The notes under the pieces: model-generated
Databases searched by the model: none
What the model saw: the letters and a program-made list of their open reading frames with translations, nothing else
Told to the model about the DNA's origin: nothing
Origin: CAZKHG01 sp964552655
GTDB lineage: Bacteria; Bacteroidota; Bacteroidia; Bacteroidales; Tenuifilaceae
Reading direction: 5' to 3'
Length of the DNA: 64,000 bases
Assembly (NCBI GenBank): GCA_964552655.1
Contig: CAZKHG010000009.1
Span: 1-64,000, forward strand
Position numbers and translations under genes: made by a program
Shown here: piece after piece, positions 25,929 to 36,135 of the stretch
How the letters are laid out: each line of letters opens with the position of its first letter
How positions within the stretch are numbered: the first letter of the stretch is position 1

Positions 25929-27509
25929 TTAAAATTCAACCCCTTTTTGCCTGGGGTAATCAATTGAATAATGCAAACCGCGGCTTTCGTGCATTTTCTG
26001 TGCGTTTTTGATAATCAGGTAGCCAACATTTATCATATTTCTCAGCTCGCAAAGATTCTGGGTAAGGGTTGATTTTTTGTATAGATCTTCCGTTTCCCTG
26101 TAAATTATCTCCAACCGCGCGAGAGCTCTTTCCAGCCTGAGGTTTGAGCGAACGATGCCAACATAGTTGCTCATGATCTGCTGCATCTCTTTATAGTTTT
26201 GGGTAATAAGAATCATCTCCTCAGGGTGAGTTGTCCCCTCGTAATTCCAGTCGGGAATTTTATCGTTAAAAATAATCGTTTGGAATATTCCCAAACATTG
26301 TTTTGCCGCTTTATCCGCAAACACCAACGCTTCAATCAGGGAATTTGAGGCAAGGCGATTTGCTCCGTGTAATCCGGTTGAAGAGCACTCCCCGATTGCA
26401 TAAAGCCGATTGATAGAACTCTCACCATTCATATTCACTTTAATTCCCCCGCAGAGGTAATGTGCTGCAGGAACAACAGGAATCATGTCTTTAGTTATAT
26501 CAATGCCAACAGATAGACATTTCTCATAGATATTTGGAAAATGATTTATTGTTTCAGCAGGATCTTTAAAAGTAACATCAAGGTAAACAAAATCATCGCC
26601 TCTGGATTTAAGCTCATTGTCAATTGCCCGGGCAACGATATCCCTGGGAGCTAATGAACCCCGAGAATCGTACTTTTGCATGAACTCTTTTCCATCTATT
26701 GTTTTCAATACCCCGCCAAAACCACGCATCGCCTCCGTTATTAAAAAGGAAGGCCGTTCTCCCGGATGGAATAGGGAGGTTGGATGAAACTGAAGAAATT
26801 CCATGTTTTCAACGATCCCTTTCGCACGGTAAACCATGGCTATACCATCACCGGTTGCTATCAATGGATTTGTTGTGGTGTGATAAAGATTTCCTGTACC
26901 ACCTGTTGCCATTATTGTAATCCGAGAAAGGAAGGTGCTGACTTTTTGTGTTTTAAGATCAAGCACATAGGCTCCAAAACAGGTAATATCAGGATATCCT
27001 CTTTTAACTTCAATTCCGAGGTGGTGTTGTGTTAAAATCTCAACGGCAAAATGATTTTCAAAAACCCGGATATTGGGGTGCTGTCTAACCCTTTGAGATA
27101 AGGCTCTCTGAATTTCAAATCCGGTATTATCCTTATGATGCAGGATCCGGAACTCAGAATGTCCACCCTCCCTGGCTAAGTCATACTGACCGTTTGATCT
27201 TCGGTCGAACCTGACACCCCACTGCATCAGCTGGCTTATTTGTGCAGGAGCCTCAGAAACTACCATCCTAACCACGGGTTCATCACATAATCCGTCTCCG
27301 CAAATCAAGGTATCCTGGATATGTTTTTCAAAAGTATCAGGCTCATAGGTTACGGATGCGATTCCACCCTGGGCATAAGAGGTATTTGTATCCTCAAGGT
27401 TTGATTTGGTAATCAATATCACGTTACCTTTTTCGGCAACCTTTAGGGCAAAACTTAAACCTCCAATACCTGATCCAATAACCAAAAAATCGCTATGATA
27501 ATGTAGCAT
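25929..27509 (-). CDS. nadB: L-aspartate oxidase
   Basis: The first step of de novo NAD synthesis: FAD-dependent oxidation of aspartate to iminoaspartate in the cytoplasm. The FAD-binding GSGIGGLSFALK is at the N-terminus, SYAQGGIASV marks the flavin loop, and HGANRLASNSLIEALVF is the conserved C-terminal motif. The product is about 526 residues. The frame is open to 27584, but that start lies upstream of a -7 box, so MLHYHSDF at 27509 was chosen. nadA and nadC are not in the window. Confidence 0.95.
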   Translation of the reverse strand: MLHYHSDFLVIGSGIGGLSFALKVAEKGNVILITKSNLEDTNTSYAQGGIASVTYEPDTFEKHIQDTLICGDGLCDEPVVRMVVSEAPAQISQLMQWGVRFDRRSNGQYDLAREGGHSEFRILHHKDNTGFEIQRALSQRVRQHPNIRVFENHFAVEILTQHHLGIEVKRGYPDITCFGAYVLDLKTQKVSTFLSRITIMATGGTGNLYHTTTNPLIATGDGIAMVYRAKGIVENMEFLQFHPTSLFHPGERPSFLITEAMRGFGGVLKTIDGKEFMQKYDSRGSLAPRDIVARAIDNELKSRGDDFVYLDVTFKDPAETINHFPNIYEKCLSVGIDITKDMIPVVPAAHYLCGGIKVNMNGESSINRLYAIGECSSTGLHGANRLASNSLIEALVFADKAAKQCLGIFQTIIFNDKIPDWNYEGTTHPEEMILITQNYKEMQQIMSNYVGIVRSNLRLERALARLEIIYRETEDLYKKSTLTQNLCELRNMINVGYLIIKNAQKMHESRGLHYSIDYPRQKGVEF

Positions 27510-27527
27510 GGCAAGTGTTGATTTTTG

Positions 27528-27535
27528 CAAAGATA
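27528..27535 (-). promoter_or_regulatory. -7 box TATCTTTG for nadB
   Basis: An exact TAnnTTTG match on the minus strand, 18 bases before the chosen nadB ATG. It excludes the longer upstream reading frame as the protein start. Confidence 0.5.
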
Positions 27536-27627
27536 ACAGGGAAAAGTAAACACATGTAAACAAAGGCAAAGAGGAACAATTCAAATATTTTTCTTCTGTA
27601 TCTCCGAGCCTCTGTGTTCAATAACTA

Positions 27628-29265
27628 TTATTCTTTGTTGTTTGTGTATTTGGTTATTATCTGATCCCGAAGATTTAAAAACATCTCAGTAACTTGATTC
27701 ATCTTGCCATTTGAGTAGTTGGTAAGAAATTCCCTGGCAAGTTTTGGGTTCTTCTTGTACAGATTTAATGCTTCTTCCTCCACCTTTCTTTGGTTGCTAA
27801 ACATCTCCGCTTCAAATGGATTCCGAATTAAACGAACATCCTGAGCAATATCCTGGAATCGAAGATTGGCGAGATTATCAACAAAATCAATTGCCCATCG
27901 GGCTGATTTCTCATCATACTTATTTGGATCATAGGTATTATATGTCTCCGCAACGGATAGATTACCTGAATATATTGGTACATAAGGACTGAAATATGGG
28001 TTATCCAGATATACCCAATAAACCCCGCCAATTTCGTTAGGTAACCAGCCACGTAGCTGCATCACCATTCCATAATGTCCACGGTGGCGTGCTACCGGAC
28101 GACGATAGGTTTGCTTGATCAGCTTTCGCATTTCACTTCCGGGGAAAGGGGTGGCCAAAGGACTTTTAATAAAACCACCCTTCCCATCAGGTACGAGCCA
28201 TTCGGGGTACGAGGTCATATCATAAATGGTTCCTTCGAAGGTTGAACGTTGAAACGCGATAATATCCTGTACAGATATTTTTTTTTCAGGAACCGCCGAA
28301 AACGGGTAAATTGACAGAGGTTCTACAACCTGATAATAGGGCTGCATTCCCTTAAAGGGATTTGATGGCTCGAGCATTCTATCTGGCCAGTTCTTCATGT
28401 TTGGAGTAAATGTATGGTAGAACAACCAAAATCGGCTGGTAGCATATTCTTCGGGTAACGGGGTATATATTTCCTGCCAAATGAATGGTTTTCCCGATAA
28501 TGGATTGTACCAACCCCGATCAATTGCCTCCTGCATAAAGTTGGCTGAGACCATATAATTGTCCTTATCCTCAGGTTTGATTTCCTTAATGATACTCCAG
28601 TTCGGGATCATGGTGGCCTGATCATCGGGTAGGCGTTGAGCAGCCCAAATTGCTCCCGGTTTTTTGCTTTCAGGTGTCCATCCGGGCCCAACTCCAAATA
28701 CTTCGAAAACCCATGCCTCTTCTGTATCGGCAATAACCAGAGTTTCTGACCCATCGCCACTTGAAGGTAAAAAACCATAGGTGGTTAATAAATTTCCTAT
28801 AAACTGTGTTGCGTCTTTTGCTTTTTTATACCGCTGAAGAGCAAAAATCATGGCCTGTTCAATGGTCATTATCTGTTTCCCATTTTCCATGGTGCAAATC
28901 AGCTCATCTCGTTGTGCTGTTGTACTTTCAGCAATGCCAAGCTGGTATTCGTTCATGTGCGAGTAGGCTGATTGGAAATAGCCATACGTTTTTTCTACCT
29001 GAGGGATATATCCTATTATCTTTCCATCATCGTTCAACGGACGATCGGCATCCTGAATACCCCAGAAAACTGGAGCCAAATCACCTGCTTTATATGTTTT
29101 GCCCGGAACATAAAATATTCTTGAATCGGGTCCGGTATCGGTATGGGAGATAATTACCGAACCATCCGCGGTAGCTTTTTTGCCAACGGCAATTATTGTA
29201 CAGGCAAAGGAATTTAAAGTGGCTAATGAGATTAATAGCCCCAAAAAAAATTTTTTATTATTCAT
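27628..29265 (-). CDS. Peptidase family C69 dipeptidase, secreted
   Basis: A 545-residue N-terminal-nucleophile hydrolase of the PepD/dipeptidase A family. A signal peptide ends at NSFA and the catalytic cysteine (residue 22) follows immediately in CTIIAVGKKATADGSVI, so processing by signal peptidase would expose the nucleophile. Other family blocks include SHTDTGPD and ETLVIADTEEAWVFEVFG. It probably cleaves dipeptides in the periplasm or outside the cell. It is the last of a same-strand series that includes an S37 peptidase 31 bases upstream. Confidence 0.93.
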   Translation of the reverse strand: MNNKKFFLGLLISLATLNSFACTIIAVGKKATADGSVIISHTDTGPDSRIFYVPGKTYKAGDLAPVFWGIQDADRPLNDDGKIIGYIPQVEKTYGYFQSAYSHMNEYQLGIAESTTAQRDELICTMENGKQIMTIEQAMIFALQRYKKAKDATQFIGNLLTTYGFLPSSGDGSETLVIADTEEAWVFEVFGVGPGWTPESKKPGAIWAAQRLPDDQATMIPNWSIIKEIKPEDKDNYMVSANFMQEAIDRGWYNPLSGKPFIWQEIYTPLPEEYATSRFWLFYHTFTPNMKNWPDRMLEPSNPFKGMQPYYQVVEPLSIYPFSAVPEKKISVQDIIAFQRSTFEGTIYDMTSYPEWLVPDGKGGFIKSPLATPFPGSEMRKLIKQTYRRPVARHRGHYGMVMQLRGWLPNEIGGVYWVYLDNPYFSPYVPIYSGNLSVAETYNTYDPNKYDEKSARWAIDFVDNLANLRFQDIAQDVRLIRNPFEAEMFSNQRKVEEEALNLYKKNPKLAREFLTNYSNGKMNQVTEMFLNLRDQIITKYTNNKE

Positions 29266-29296
29266 TGTTGATTTAGATTAGAAGGTTTGGATTGCC

Positions 29297-30643
29297 CTAT
29301 AAAATTGGGAAACGGTATGGTTTCCCGGTTCCTGCGCTTTTCATGGATTTGTTTTTAGAGAGATCTACTTTAAGCCATTTCTCCAGAACTGAATAAATGC
29401 TATCCTGCATTTCGGGCGGAAAACTTTTTATTCGGGTAGTATGATTGCCTCCGGGGTTTACCATTTTTACGGCATTGGTTTTGTTTCCTGGTTCTACAGC
29501 AGTTGATGACCAACCATCATTTTGACCATAAATATAGAGGATAAAGTTACCAGAATCTTTAACCCATCGATTAATATCCTGCATTACCTCAGGGTTAAAT
29601 GCTGCATGATGCCCTTGTGGCATGGAGAATTTAAATGTTATGTTAGCTGTATCTCTTAGATATTTTTTAAATGGAGCCAGCTCATACCCATACATCCCTA
29701 TTTCGGTCATTGCCTGATACAGAAAGGTTTGGGTATCCATATCCTCTGAGTCGAAAAAAGAAAAAGGGTTTACTGTACTCCAATGATCAAAAAGTTTTTC
29801 AGGTGATGCCTCTTTTGATGGGATGCTTTCGCATGGGATGCCCCACTGCCAAAAAGCAAATTGATATTCGAGAACGCTTAAATCATATGCTCTGTCAAGT
29901 CCCATTGGATACACCCAGGGTTTATCTTTTAGATAATTTACAAAAAGTGGGTAAATCTTCTCCTTTTTTTCAAATAGGGCTTTTTGAAATTCAAAAACTT
30001 TGGTTCGGCACTCTGGGGTTCCAACATTATGCAGGAAAGAGTACGCTCTTGAGTCCTCGCTTGAAAAATTTAAAGGAGCAACGTATGGAACACTGACATC
30101 CACATCGCCGGGATAAAACCTGCGGTGAAAAATAGTGGTTTGTCCGCTTTTGCTTATTCCTGTAGATATCCATTTTCCCTTATAAAATTTTTTAAATTCT
30201 TGAATTATTTGATGTTGATCGTAGGCAGCCTGCCTAACAGTTAAATAATTCCATGGTATTGAATCTTTTGGTCTGCTTTGATTATAAAAACGATGTTCTA
30301 TTGTAATCTGATTTGCCCCCAACAGCTGGCTTAACTCATGCGATTTGGTTGTGTACAATGTGTAGCCATCTAAAACAGCAACGACCGGGCTGTTAAAATC
30401 CTTGTGAGAATAGATTGCCCTTAGGGGGAAAACGGGGCTGTTCGCATTAAAATGGTCAACCGGCATACGAAACCAGATCTCGTATGTAGAAGTAAAAAGG
30501 GAATCATTTTCTATTTGCTTAATGCTATCAATAATCGAAATTTGTGATAAAACCTCTTCGGGATTTCTGGGGTGATTATTACAGGAATAAAATTCCGCTG
30601 TTGAAACAATCAACGTAATAAGAAAATAAAACCGCAGCTTCAT
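29297..30643 (-). CDS. S37-family (PS-10-like) secreted aminopeptidase
   Basis: About 448 residues. The fold is that of the prolyl tri/tetrapeptidyl aminopeptidase family S37: substrate segment FRMPVDHFN, nucleophile elbow GISKSGQT, acid in YGQNDGWSST and histidine in NPGGNHTTR, giving a complete Ser-Asp-His set. An N-terminal signal (lipobox-like FYSC) indicates export, perhaps as a lipoprotein. MKLRFYF at 30643 was chosen over an in-frame start nine codons upstream. It lies 49 bases downstream of the ABC permease of the transport locus and may be cotranscribed with it. Confidence 0.87.
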   Translation of the reverse strand: MKLRFYFLITLIVSTAEFYSCNNHPRNPEEVLSQISIIDSIKQIENDSLFTSTYEIWFRMPVDHFNANSPVFPLRAIYSHKDFNSPVVAVLDGYTLYTTKSHELSQLLGANQITIEHRFYNQSRPKDSIPWNYLTVRQAAYDQHQIIQEFKKFYKGKWISTGISKSGQTTIFHRRFYPGDVDVSVPYVAPLNFSSEDSRAYSFLHNVGTPECRTKVFEFQKALFEKKEKIYPLFVNYLKDKPWVYPMGLDRAYDLSVLEYQFAFWQWGIPCESIPSKEASPEKLFDHWSTVNPFSFFDSEDMDTQTFLYQAMTEIGMYGYELAPFKKYLRDTANITFKFSMPQGHHAAFNPEVMQDINRWVKDSGNFILYIYGQNDGWSSTAVEPGNKTNAVKMVNPGGNHTTRIKSFPPEMQDSIYSVLEKWLKVDLSKNKSMKSAGTGKPYRFPIL

Positions 30644-30692
30644 CTCATTTATGATTACATTAAGAATCAAAGATATTATTTTTTGGGGAATT

Positions 30693-31403
30693 CTATAGAA
30701 ACTTTTCCCGTCGTTGCAATACCATCATGCCGGCAAGCAATGATAAGATGGTCGCTATAGTTAAAAATATCCTGTTTTTAACAGCCAGGCTACGCCAAAC
30801 CAGCTCGTTTTCCCAGGATGGGGTATCAAACGGGTTTAAGTAAATATACCAATACGTTTCTCTCATCAACTCCTGAAAGAAGAAGAATAACAGACCAATT
30901 GAGACTAATACCACTGCGCTTCCGTTGCCATTACGGATACCTGCTGAAAACCAAAAACCGAGTGCCCCGATAAGCGAAACTGGAAACATCAGCTGAACCG
31001 AAACCTCTAAAATATTAACCGGGGCTAATAAAACTGAGGCAACGCCAGTAAATGTAAGAATTGCTATAAAAACAAAGAGCCAAATTATTACTAGTCTGGC
31101 TAGAAATATCCTAAAACGATAGTCTGGAATCCCAAAAAGGATTTCCAAGACCCTTGCATCAGCATCGTTCTGGATGCCATACACGGTAGGATAAAATATC
31201 AAAAGCAATCCGGGAAAAAGCATGATATCATATACCGTTCCTTCATCAATGGCCCCTTCCTCTAGGACAACAATTACTGAAACAAAAACAAAAAATGTAA
31301 ACGCTCCAATTAAAAACCACAGGAATTTTCCGGCAAAAATTATTTTCAGGTTATATCGGATTACCCAGATCATTAAAAGTATATTTTGCTTAAGTTTTTT
31401 CAT
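30693..31403 (-). CDS. ABC-2-type transporter permease (small)
   Basis: A 236-residue integral membrane protein with six hydrophobic segments (about residues 23-45, 58-78, 103-125, 132-152, 160-180 and 210-230), as in single-domain ABC-2 permeases. No ATPase gene stands next to it, but the C-terminal ABC ATPase of the preceding 1570-residue gene ends only 18 bases upstream. That ATPase domain is the most likely energy partner. Substrate unknown. Confidence 0.75.
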   Translation of the reverse strand: MKKLKQNILLMIWVIRYNLKIIFAGKFLWFLIGAFTFFVFVSVIVVLEEGAIDEGTVYDIMLFPGLLLIFYPTVYGIQNDADARVLEILFGIPDYRFRIFLARLVIIWLFVFIAILTFTGVASVLLAPVNILEVSVQLMFPVSLIGALGFWFSAGIRNGNGSAVVLVSIGLLFFFFQELMRETYWYIYLNPFDTPSWENELVWRSLAVKNRIFLTIATILSLLAGMMVLQRREKFL

Positions 31404-31421
31404 TAAGTATGGTGAGATAAA

Positions 31422-34400
31422 TTAAATATTTCGAAGTAAACATAAATAGGCATCCTCCAGTCTTGGGGTAACGGGTATTGCACTTTCAACAGGTTTTTGT
31501 GCTGAGATGCTTCTAATACTGATCATATTGCCATCACGAACATGGTGAACGATTGAATTTTTTTCCTCCATTTTATCAAAAATTTCTGCATTAACTTTAT
31601 ACTCCCATACTAAACCTTTGGCACTAGCAGCCATATCGCGTGGGTGGCCTAAATATCTAAGTTGGCCTTTGTTTATGACAGCAACCTGGTTGCACGAGCT
31701 GGCTATATCCTCAATAATATGTGTTGAGAAAATAACAACCCGTTCCCTGCTGAGCTCTACGAGCAGGTTCCTGAAACGGATTCTTTCCCTGGGATCTAAT
31801 CCTGCGGTAGGTTCATCAACAACCAGAATTCTTGGTAGGTGCAATAGTATTTGTGCAATTCCTATTCGCTGCTTCATCCCTCCGGAAAATGATTTTATCT
31901 GATCTCCCTTTCGTTCGATCATGTGAACAGCACCAAGAACATATTCAACTCGTTCTTTTCTCTGATCGGGTTTTGTAATCCCTTTCATTATTGCCTGATA
32001 ATCGAGATATTCAAATGCAGTCATGTTATCATACGCACCAAACTCCTGTGGTAAATATCCTATCAGGCCTTGCAGCTCTTCTCTTTTTTCATTAGTATCA
32101 ATGCCGTTAATCCAAACTTTTCCATAGCTTTGAGTGAAAATTCCACAAATAATTCTCAAAATCGTGGTTTTCCCGGCACCATTTGGTCCAAGAAGACCAA
32201 ACATTCCATTGCCAACTTCAAGCGTTATTCCGTTAAGCGCTTTAAAAGGTTTTCTTCTTTTTCCAATAACCGGAATCGCTTTAACTATTCTATAAAAATT
32301 TCTGCGAAGGCCACCAAACCGCCCTGTAATTCTCTCGACATTGATATTTTCGGTGAATAGTTTTTTCGAAACAGAATATGTTATTAACACAAACAACCAA
32401 AAAACACCGATAATAATTGTTAGGGCAACAACTTTCCATTGAAGATGAATGATTAGCAGAAAAATAGCAGGTGTGCCCCAAAACACCCCTTTATCGAATA
32501 AAAGAATAAGCTTATGAAATACTTTTTTCCCGGTTCGACAGAATTTGTAATCAAAGAAATTTTTTAGAGGATCCCATATAATAAATTGCAAAAGGAAAAC
32601 GAGATGTGCGAGGATAAAAGTCCACAAACGATGATCAAGGTAGATAAACGTGAAGTAAACCGTAAATAAAAATAACGGTATTTTCCATATAAAATCCTCA
32701 AAATCCCTTAAAGAATGATACGTTTTTACCTCATTAAACCGGTTTCTTATCTTTTCCCCTGATTTCCATTCGCGTATAAATCGGTTTTCTTGGTCATAAA
32801 CCTTGACTAAACTCCTAAGCTTTATGGTTATTGATTCATTATTGTCTATTAATGAAAATTTTGCTCTACGCAGACTGGTTAAAATAAAATAGGTAATGCC
32901 CGGCACCATTATAAAAACAATAACTGTTTCAACCATTGACCATAAAATCCCATCGCTCCTGAAATAAATGAGAATCAGGCCGGATAATACAAAAAACAGG
33001 TTTGCAATTTTTACCTTTAAGGACAATTTACTAAACCATATTCGGGCATTGTTAAGTCCAAAATAAAAAGTGGGAATAAACACGAGGGTTAATACAGTGC
33101 TCAGGGTTAACCCTCCTATCACTGTTATGGCAAACGGTGCTCCTAGTGCTGCAACATATTCTTCTTTTCCCATCGCCAGAGGCATCATTCCTACAATAGT
33201 GGTTATTGCCGTTATTAGAATTGGCCTTACGCGCGATATGCCAGCTGTGATTAAAGCGCGTGATTGTCTGAAACCTCGTTTGCGAAGTATTTCTGTATAG
33301 TCGATGAGTATTATCCCATTGTTAACTACGATTCCAATAAGAATCATAAACCCCGTAAGAGTATTGGCATTTAATAAGCTCTGTCCGGTAATAACCAGCG
33401 CAAGAAGTGATCCAATTGCAGCCAGGGGAATTGTGAACATCATAACCAGTGGCGACAGGAAAGATTCAAATACCGATGCCATAATCATAAATATGATAAG
33501 AATTGAAGCAAGAATCAGGAAGATGAAGGGTTCTGTCAGACTTTTTTCATGCTCAACCTCAACCGCTATGCCGCTTATATTTCTGTTCTTGGCGGCTAGA
33601 ACATCAACTTCGTGCCGGTACGATTCAAGAACATCTTTTGATTTTGATGCACCGCTGACAAAAGAATAGGTAATTACAATTTGTTTTTCCTGATTTTTTC
33701 GGTGGATATTGGGCTGTCCTTCGGAGTAAAATATAGATGAAATCTCATCGAGGCTATGCATGCCCTGTTTTTCATCTGCTATTTGCAGGTTTTTAAGATC
33801 CTGGATATTCTTGTCCTGATTCTTGTCTTGAAGGTTATTGTCCTCTCGGATTATGATGTCATACTCCTCGTCTCCCTGCTTAAGCTTTGCATTAGCCGAC
33901 AGCTGCGAAGAGAAAGAATTCAGCTCGGTGGCAACATTATACAACGGAATGCCAAATTCACTCATAAGCATTTGCTTAAAGGAAAGGTGTATTTCCGGGC
34001 GATTATTTGATATGTTCATGCTGGTTCTTTCTATCGATTTTAACCCCTTTAGCTGGTAGCGGATATCTTCGGCCAGGCTTTTCATGCGGTCAAAATCCTG
34101 CCCTTTAATGTATATCCTCTCCTGTGATGATCCAATCCCTAAAAGTGCCATAAAATCCTCGGCCATACTATCAAAACCACCCATATCACCACCACCGCCT
34201 CCACCAGAAAATGAGGATTCAGAGGTGCTTATCTCAACGCCTTGAATTTCGTTAAGGTCATTAATTGTTTTATTTTTTACATCGGCGTAATCTTTGCGGT
34301 CAATCTTTTTATAATCATCTTTTAAATCGATATTTATGATTACTCTTTCTTTGGTAATCCAAACCGAAACATCTTTAATCTCCTTTATTTCTGCTAATTT

Positions 34401-36134
34401 CTTTTCTAATTTAGTTGTTGTTACATCAGCCTTTGCCAGGGTTGTGCCCGATGGAAAATTGCCATAAAGCCTTATGTTTTTATTTTCTACCTCGGTTAGG
34501 GCACTTGTACTGACAAGAAGCGAGAGGAAGGCTGAAATAAAAAAGAGGGTTAGTCCGGTAATTATGGTTGCTACAGGTCTTCTCATGCATGTTTTTAATA
34601 CTACAATGTAGATCTGAACAACCCTGTTCCTGATAGATATTTTTTGATATACGCCCGCCTTCTTTTCCTTTGACAAAAAAGAGTGGGTTATAGCAGGTAC
34701 TAGTAATAATGCGGTAAATAAAGATACAACCAAAGTTGAAACAACCGAAACGCCAATATTTTTACCAAGTAATTTAATCAGATAAGCATCTGAAAAAATA
34801 AAAGGGATAAATATTGCCAGGGTTGTAAGTGTTGATGCTAAAATAGATCTCCAAACCTCTGATGCTCCCTGCACCACAGCCCTATCGACCGGATGGTTTA
34901 TGGAGCGCAACCTGTATATATTTTCCAGCACCACAATGCTGTTGTCAACCAGCATACCAACGGCAAGAGCAATACCAACAAGTGTTATTGTATTTATTGT
35001 AATTCCAAACGCGTAGAAGAAATTAAAAGCTGCAAAAATTGATATCGGAATGCTAACGCCAATAAGTGTAACTAATTTCAGGTTTCTTAAAAAAATCCAA
35101 AGGACAAATACCGCGAGTATGGCTCCGGTAAGTGCCAGGTTGATGATTTTATTAATGTTTTTTTCCAGATCCTCTGCGCTGTTCTTTTGGATAATAATCT
35201 GTACATCTTTGTGGCTATATTTCTGGTTAATTTTATCTATGGCGCTTTTGACCCTGCGCGACAATTCAATAAGATTGGTTTGATCGTCATTATCCAGCAA
35301 AACAGAAACTGCGTTTTGACCATTAACCCTGCTAATGTTGTCTTGTTCTTTTAACCCATAAAAAATAGTGGATACATCCTTAAGAAGAATAGGGCCAGGG
35401 GCAACTACTATATTTTCGATTTCTGATATTTTATCGTATTCGGCCGAAATATGAACAAAATACCTTTGCCCTGATTCGTAAACTTTCCCAACATAAGTTC
35501 TGCTACCCGATCCTTCTGAAATGGCACTACGAACCTTTGCTGGGGTTAGTTTAAAGGCTTTACAAGCCTCTGGTTTTAACAAGACCTCTATGCTTTTCTG
35601 ACGACCTCCATAAACGCTTACCGAAGCAATTCCATCAATATTTTCCAGTTCGGGTTTAATTTTTCGTTCGGCCAAACTTCTCAGGCGATCTTCTCCTCCT
35701 CCACCACGAAGCTGAAGCTCCATAAAATCACCGGTAATCATGCTTAGATCAATCTTTGTGACCTCAACAAAAAAATTGGTGGGCAAGGTTGTCTTTGTTT
35801 GATTTATCTTTTCCTGGAGTTTAAGATAGGCGTAGTTAAAGTTGATTGATTTTTTGAAACGAACTGAAATAAACCCTTGCTGGGATGAGGCATTTGATTC
35901 TACCTTTTCAACACCTTCAATAGTTCCTATTGCTCCTTCAAGTGGAATAATGGCCTTGCTTTCCATGTATTTTGGATCCACCTCAATTGGAGAGCCAACC
36001 TGAACAAATAGCATTGGAAGTTCGGCGTTGGGGTAAAGTTCCACCTGAAGCTGTTTATAGGAGAAATACCCAAGCAGGGTAACGCCTGCAAACAACATGC
36101 TAATCAGAACTTTTCTATGTATTGTAAAATTCAT
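31422..36134 (-). CDS. RND efflux pump fused to extra membrane helices and an ABC ATPase
   Basis: A single uninterrupted frame of 1570 codons. Residues 1 to about 1025 form a complete RND (AcrB/HAE1-type) inner-membrane pump with two periplasmic halves and 12 helices; the proton-relay helix carries GMLVDNS near residue 393. A Gly6 run lies in the second periplasmic loop. From about 1030 to 1270 come roughly six further membrane helices of no family I know. Residues about 1295-1510 are a full ABC ATPase: Walker A GPNGAGKT (1316-1323), Q-loop YLPQEFG, signature SFSGGMKQR (about 1415), Walker B ILVVDEP (about 1436) and switch histidine STHI. An even number of added helices would leave the ATPase in the cytoplasm. 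It starts one base after the preceding RND gene and a small ABC permease follows. Each part is confidently identified; joint function is inferred. Confidence 0.9.
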   Translation of the reverse strand: MNFTIHRKVLISMLFAGVTLLGYFSYKQLQVELYPNAELPMLFVQVGSPIEVDPKYMESKAIIPLEGAIGTIEGVEKVESNASSQQGFISVRFKKSINFNYAYLKLQEKINQTKTTLPTNFFVEVTKIDLSMITGDFMELQLRGGGGEDRLRSLAERKIKPELENIDGIASVSVYGGRQKSIEVLLKPEACKAFKLTPAKVRSAISEGSGSRTYVGKVYESGQRYFVHISAEYDKISEIENIVVAPGPILLKDVSTIFYGLKEQDNISRVNGQNAVSVLLDNDDQTNLIELSRRVKSAIDKINQKYSHKDVQIIIQKNSAEDLEKNINKIINLALTGAILAVFVLWIFLRNLKLVTLIGVSIPISIFAAFNFFYAFGITINTITLVGIALAVGMLVDNSIVVLENIYRLRSINHPVDRAVVQGASEVWRSILASTLTTLAIFIPFIFSDAYLIKLLGKNIGVSVVSTLVVSLFTALLLVPAITHSFLSKEKKAGVYQKISIRNRVVQIYIVVLKTCMRRPVATIITGLTLFFISAFLSLLVSTSALTEVENKNIRLYGNFPSGTTLAKADVTTTKLEKKLAEIKEIKDVSVWITKERVIINIDLKDDYKKIDRKDYADVKNKTINDLNEIQGVEISTSESSFSGGGGGGDMGGFDSMAEDFMALLGIGSSQERIYIKGQDFDRMKSLAEDIRYQLKGLKSIERTSMNISNNRPEIHLSFKQMLMSEFGIPLYNVATELNSFSSQLSANAKLKQGDEEYDIIIREDNNLQDKNQDKNIQDLKNLQIADEKQGMHSLDEISSIFYSEGQPNIHRKNQEKQIVITYSFVSGASKSKDVLESYRHEVDVLAAKNRNISGIAVEVEHEKSLTEPFIFLILASILIIFMIMASVFESFLSPLVMMFTIPLAAIGSLLALVITGQSLLNANTLTGFMILIGIVVNNGIILIDYTEILRKRGFRQSRALITAGISRVRPILITAITTIVGMMPLAMGKEEYVAALGAPFAITVIGGLTLSTVLTLVFIPTFYFGLNNARIWFSKLSLKVKIANLFFVLSGLILIYFRSDGILWSMVETVIVFIMVPGITYFILTSLRRAKFSLIDNNESITIKLRSLVKVYDQENRFIREWKSGEKIRNRFNEVKTYHSLRDFEDFIWKIPLFLFTVYFTFIYLDHRLWTFILAHLVFLLQFIIWDPLKNFFDYKFCRTGKKVFHKLILLFDKGVFWGTPAIFLLIIHLQWKVVALTIIIGVFWLFVLITYSVSKKLFTENINVERITGRFGGLRRNFYRIVKAIPVIGKRRKPFKALNGITLEVGNGMFGLLGPNGAGKTTILRIICGIFTQSYGKVWINGIDTNEKREELQGLIGYLPQEFGAYDNMTAFEYLDYQAIMKGITKPDQRKERVEYVLGAVHMIERKGDQIKSFSGGMKQRIGIAQILLHLPRILVVDEPTAGLDPRERIRFRNLLVELSRERVVIFSTHIIEDIASSCNQVAVINKGQLRYLGHPRDMAASAKGLVWEYKVNAEIFDKMEEKNSIVHHVRDGNMISIRSISAQKPVESAIPVTPRLEDAYLCLLRNI

Positions 36135-36135
36135 A

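Noticed and set aside
27510..27584. N-terminal extension of nadB
   Set aside because: It contains the -7 box and adds residues absent from the family; the FAD-binding region begins right after the chosen start.
31422..36134. RND-ABC fusion as a simple misassembly
   Set aside because: The frame is continuous for 4.7 kb, the linker is rich in well-formed membrane helices, and both flanking genes fit the same operon. Still worth a read-level check.
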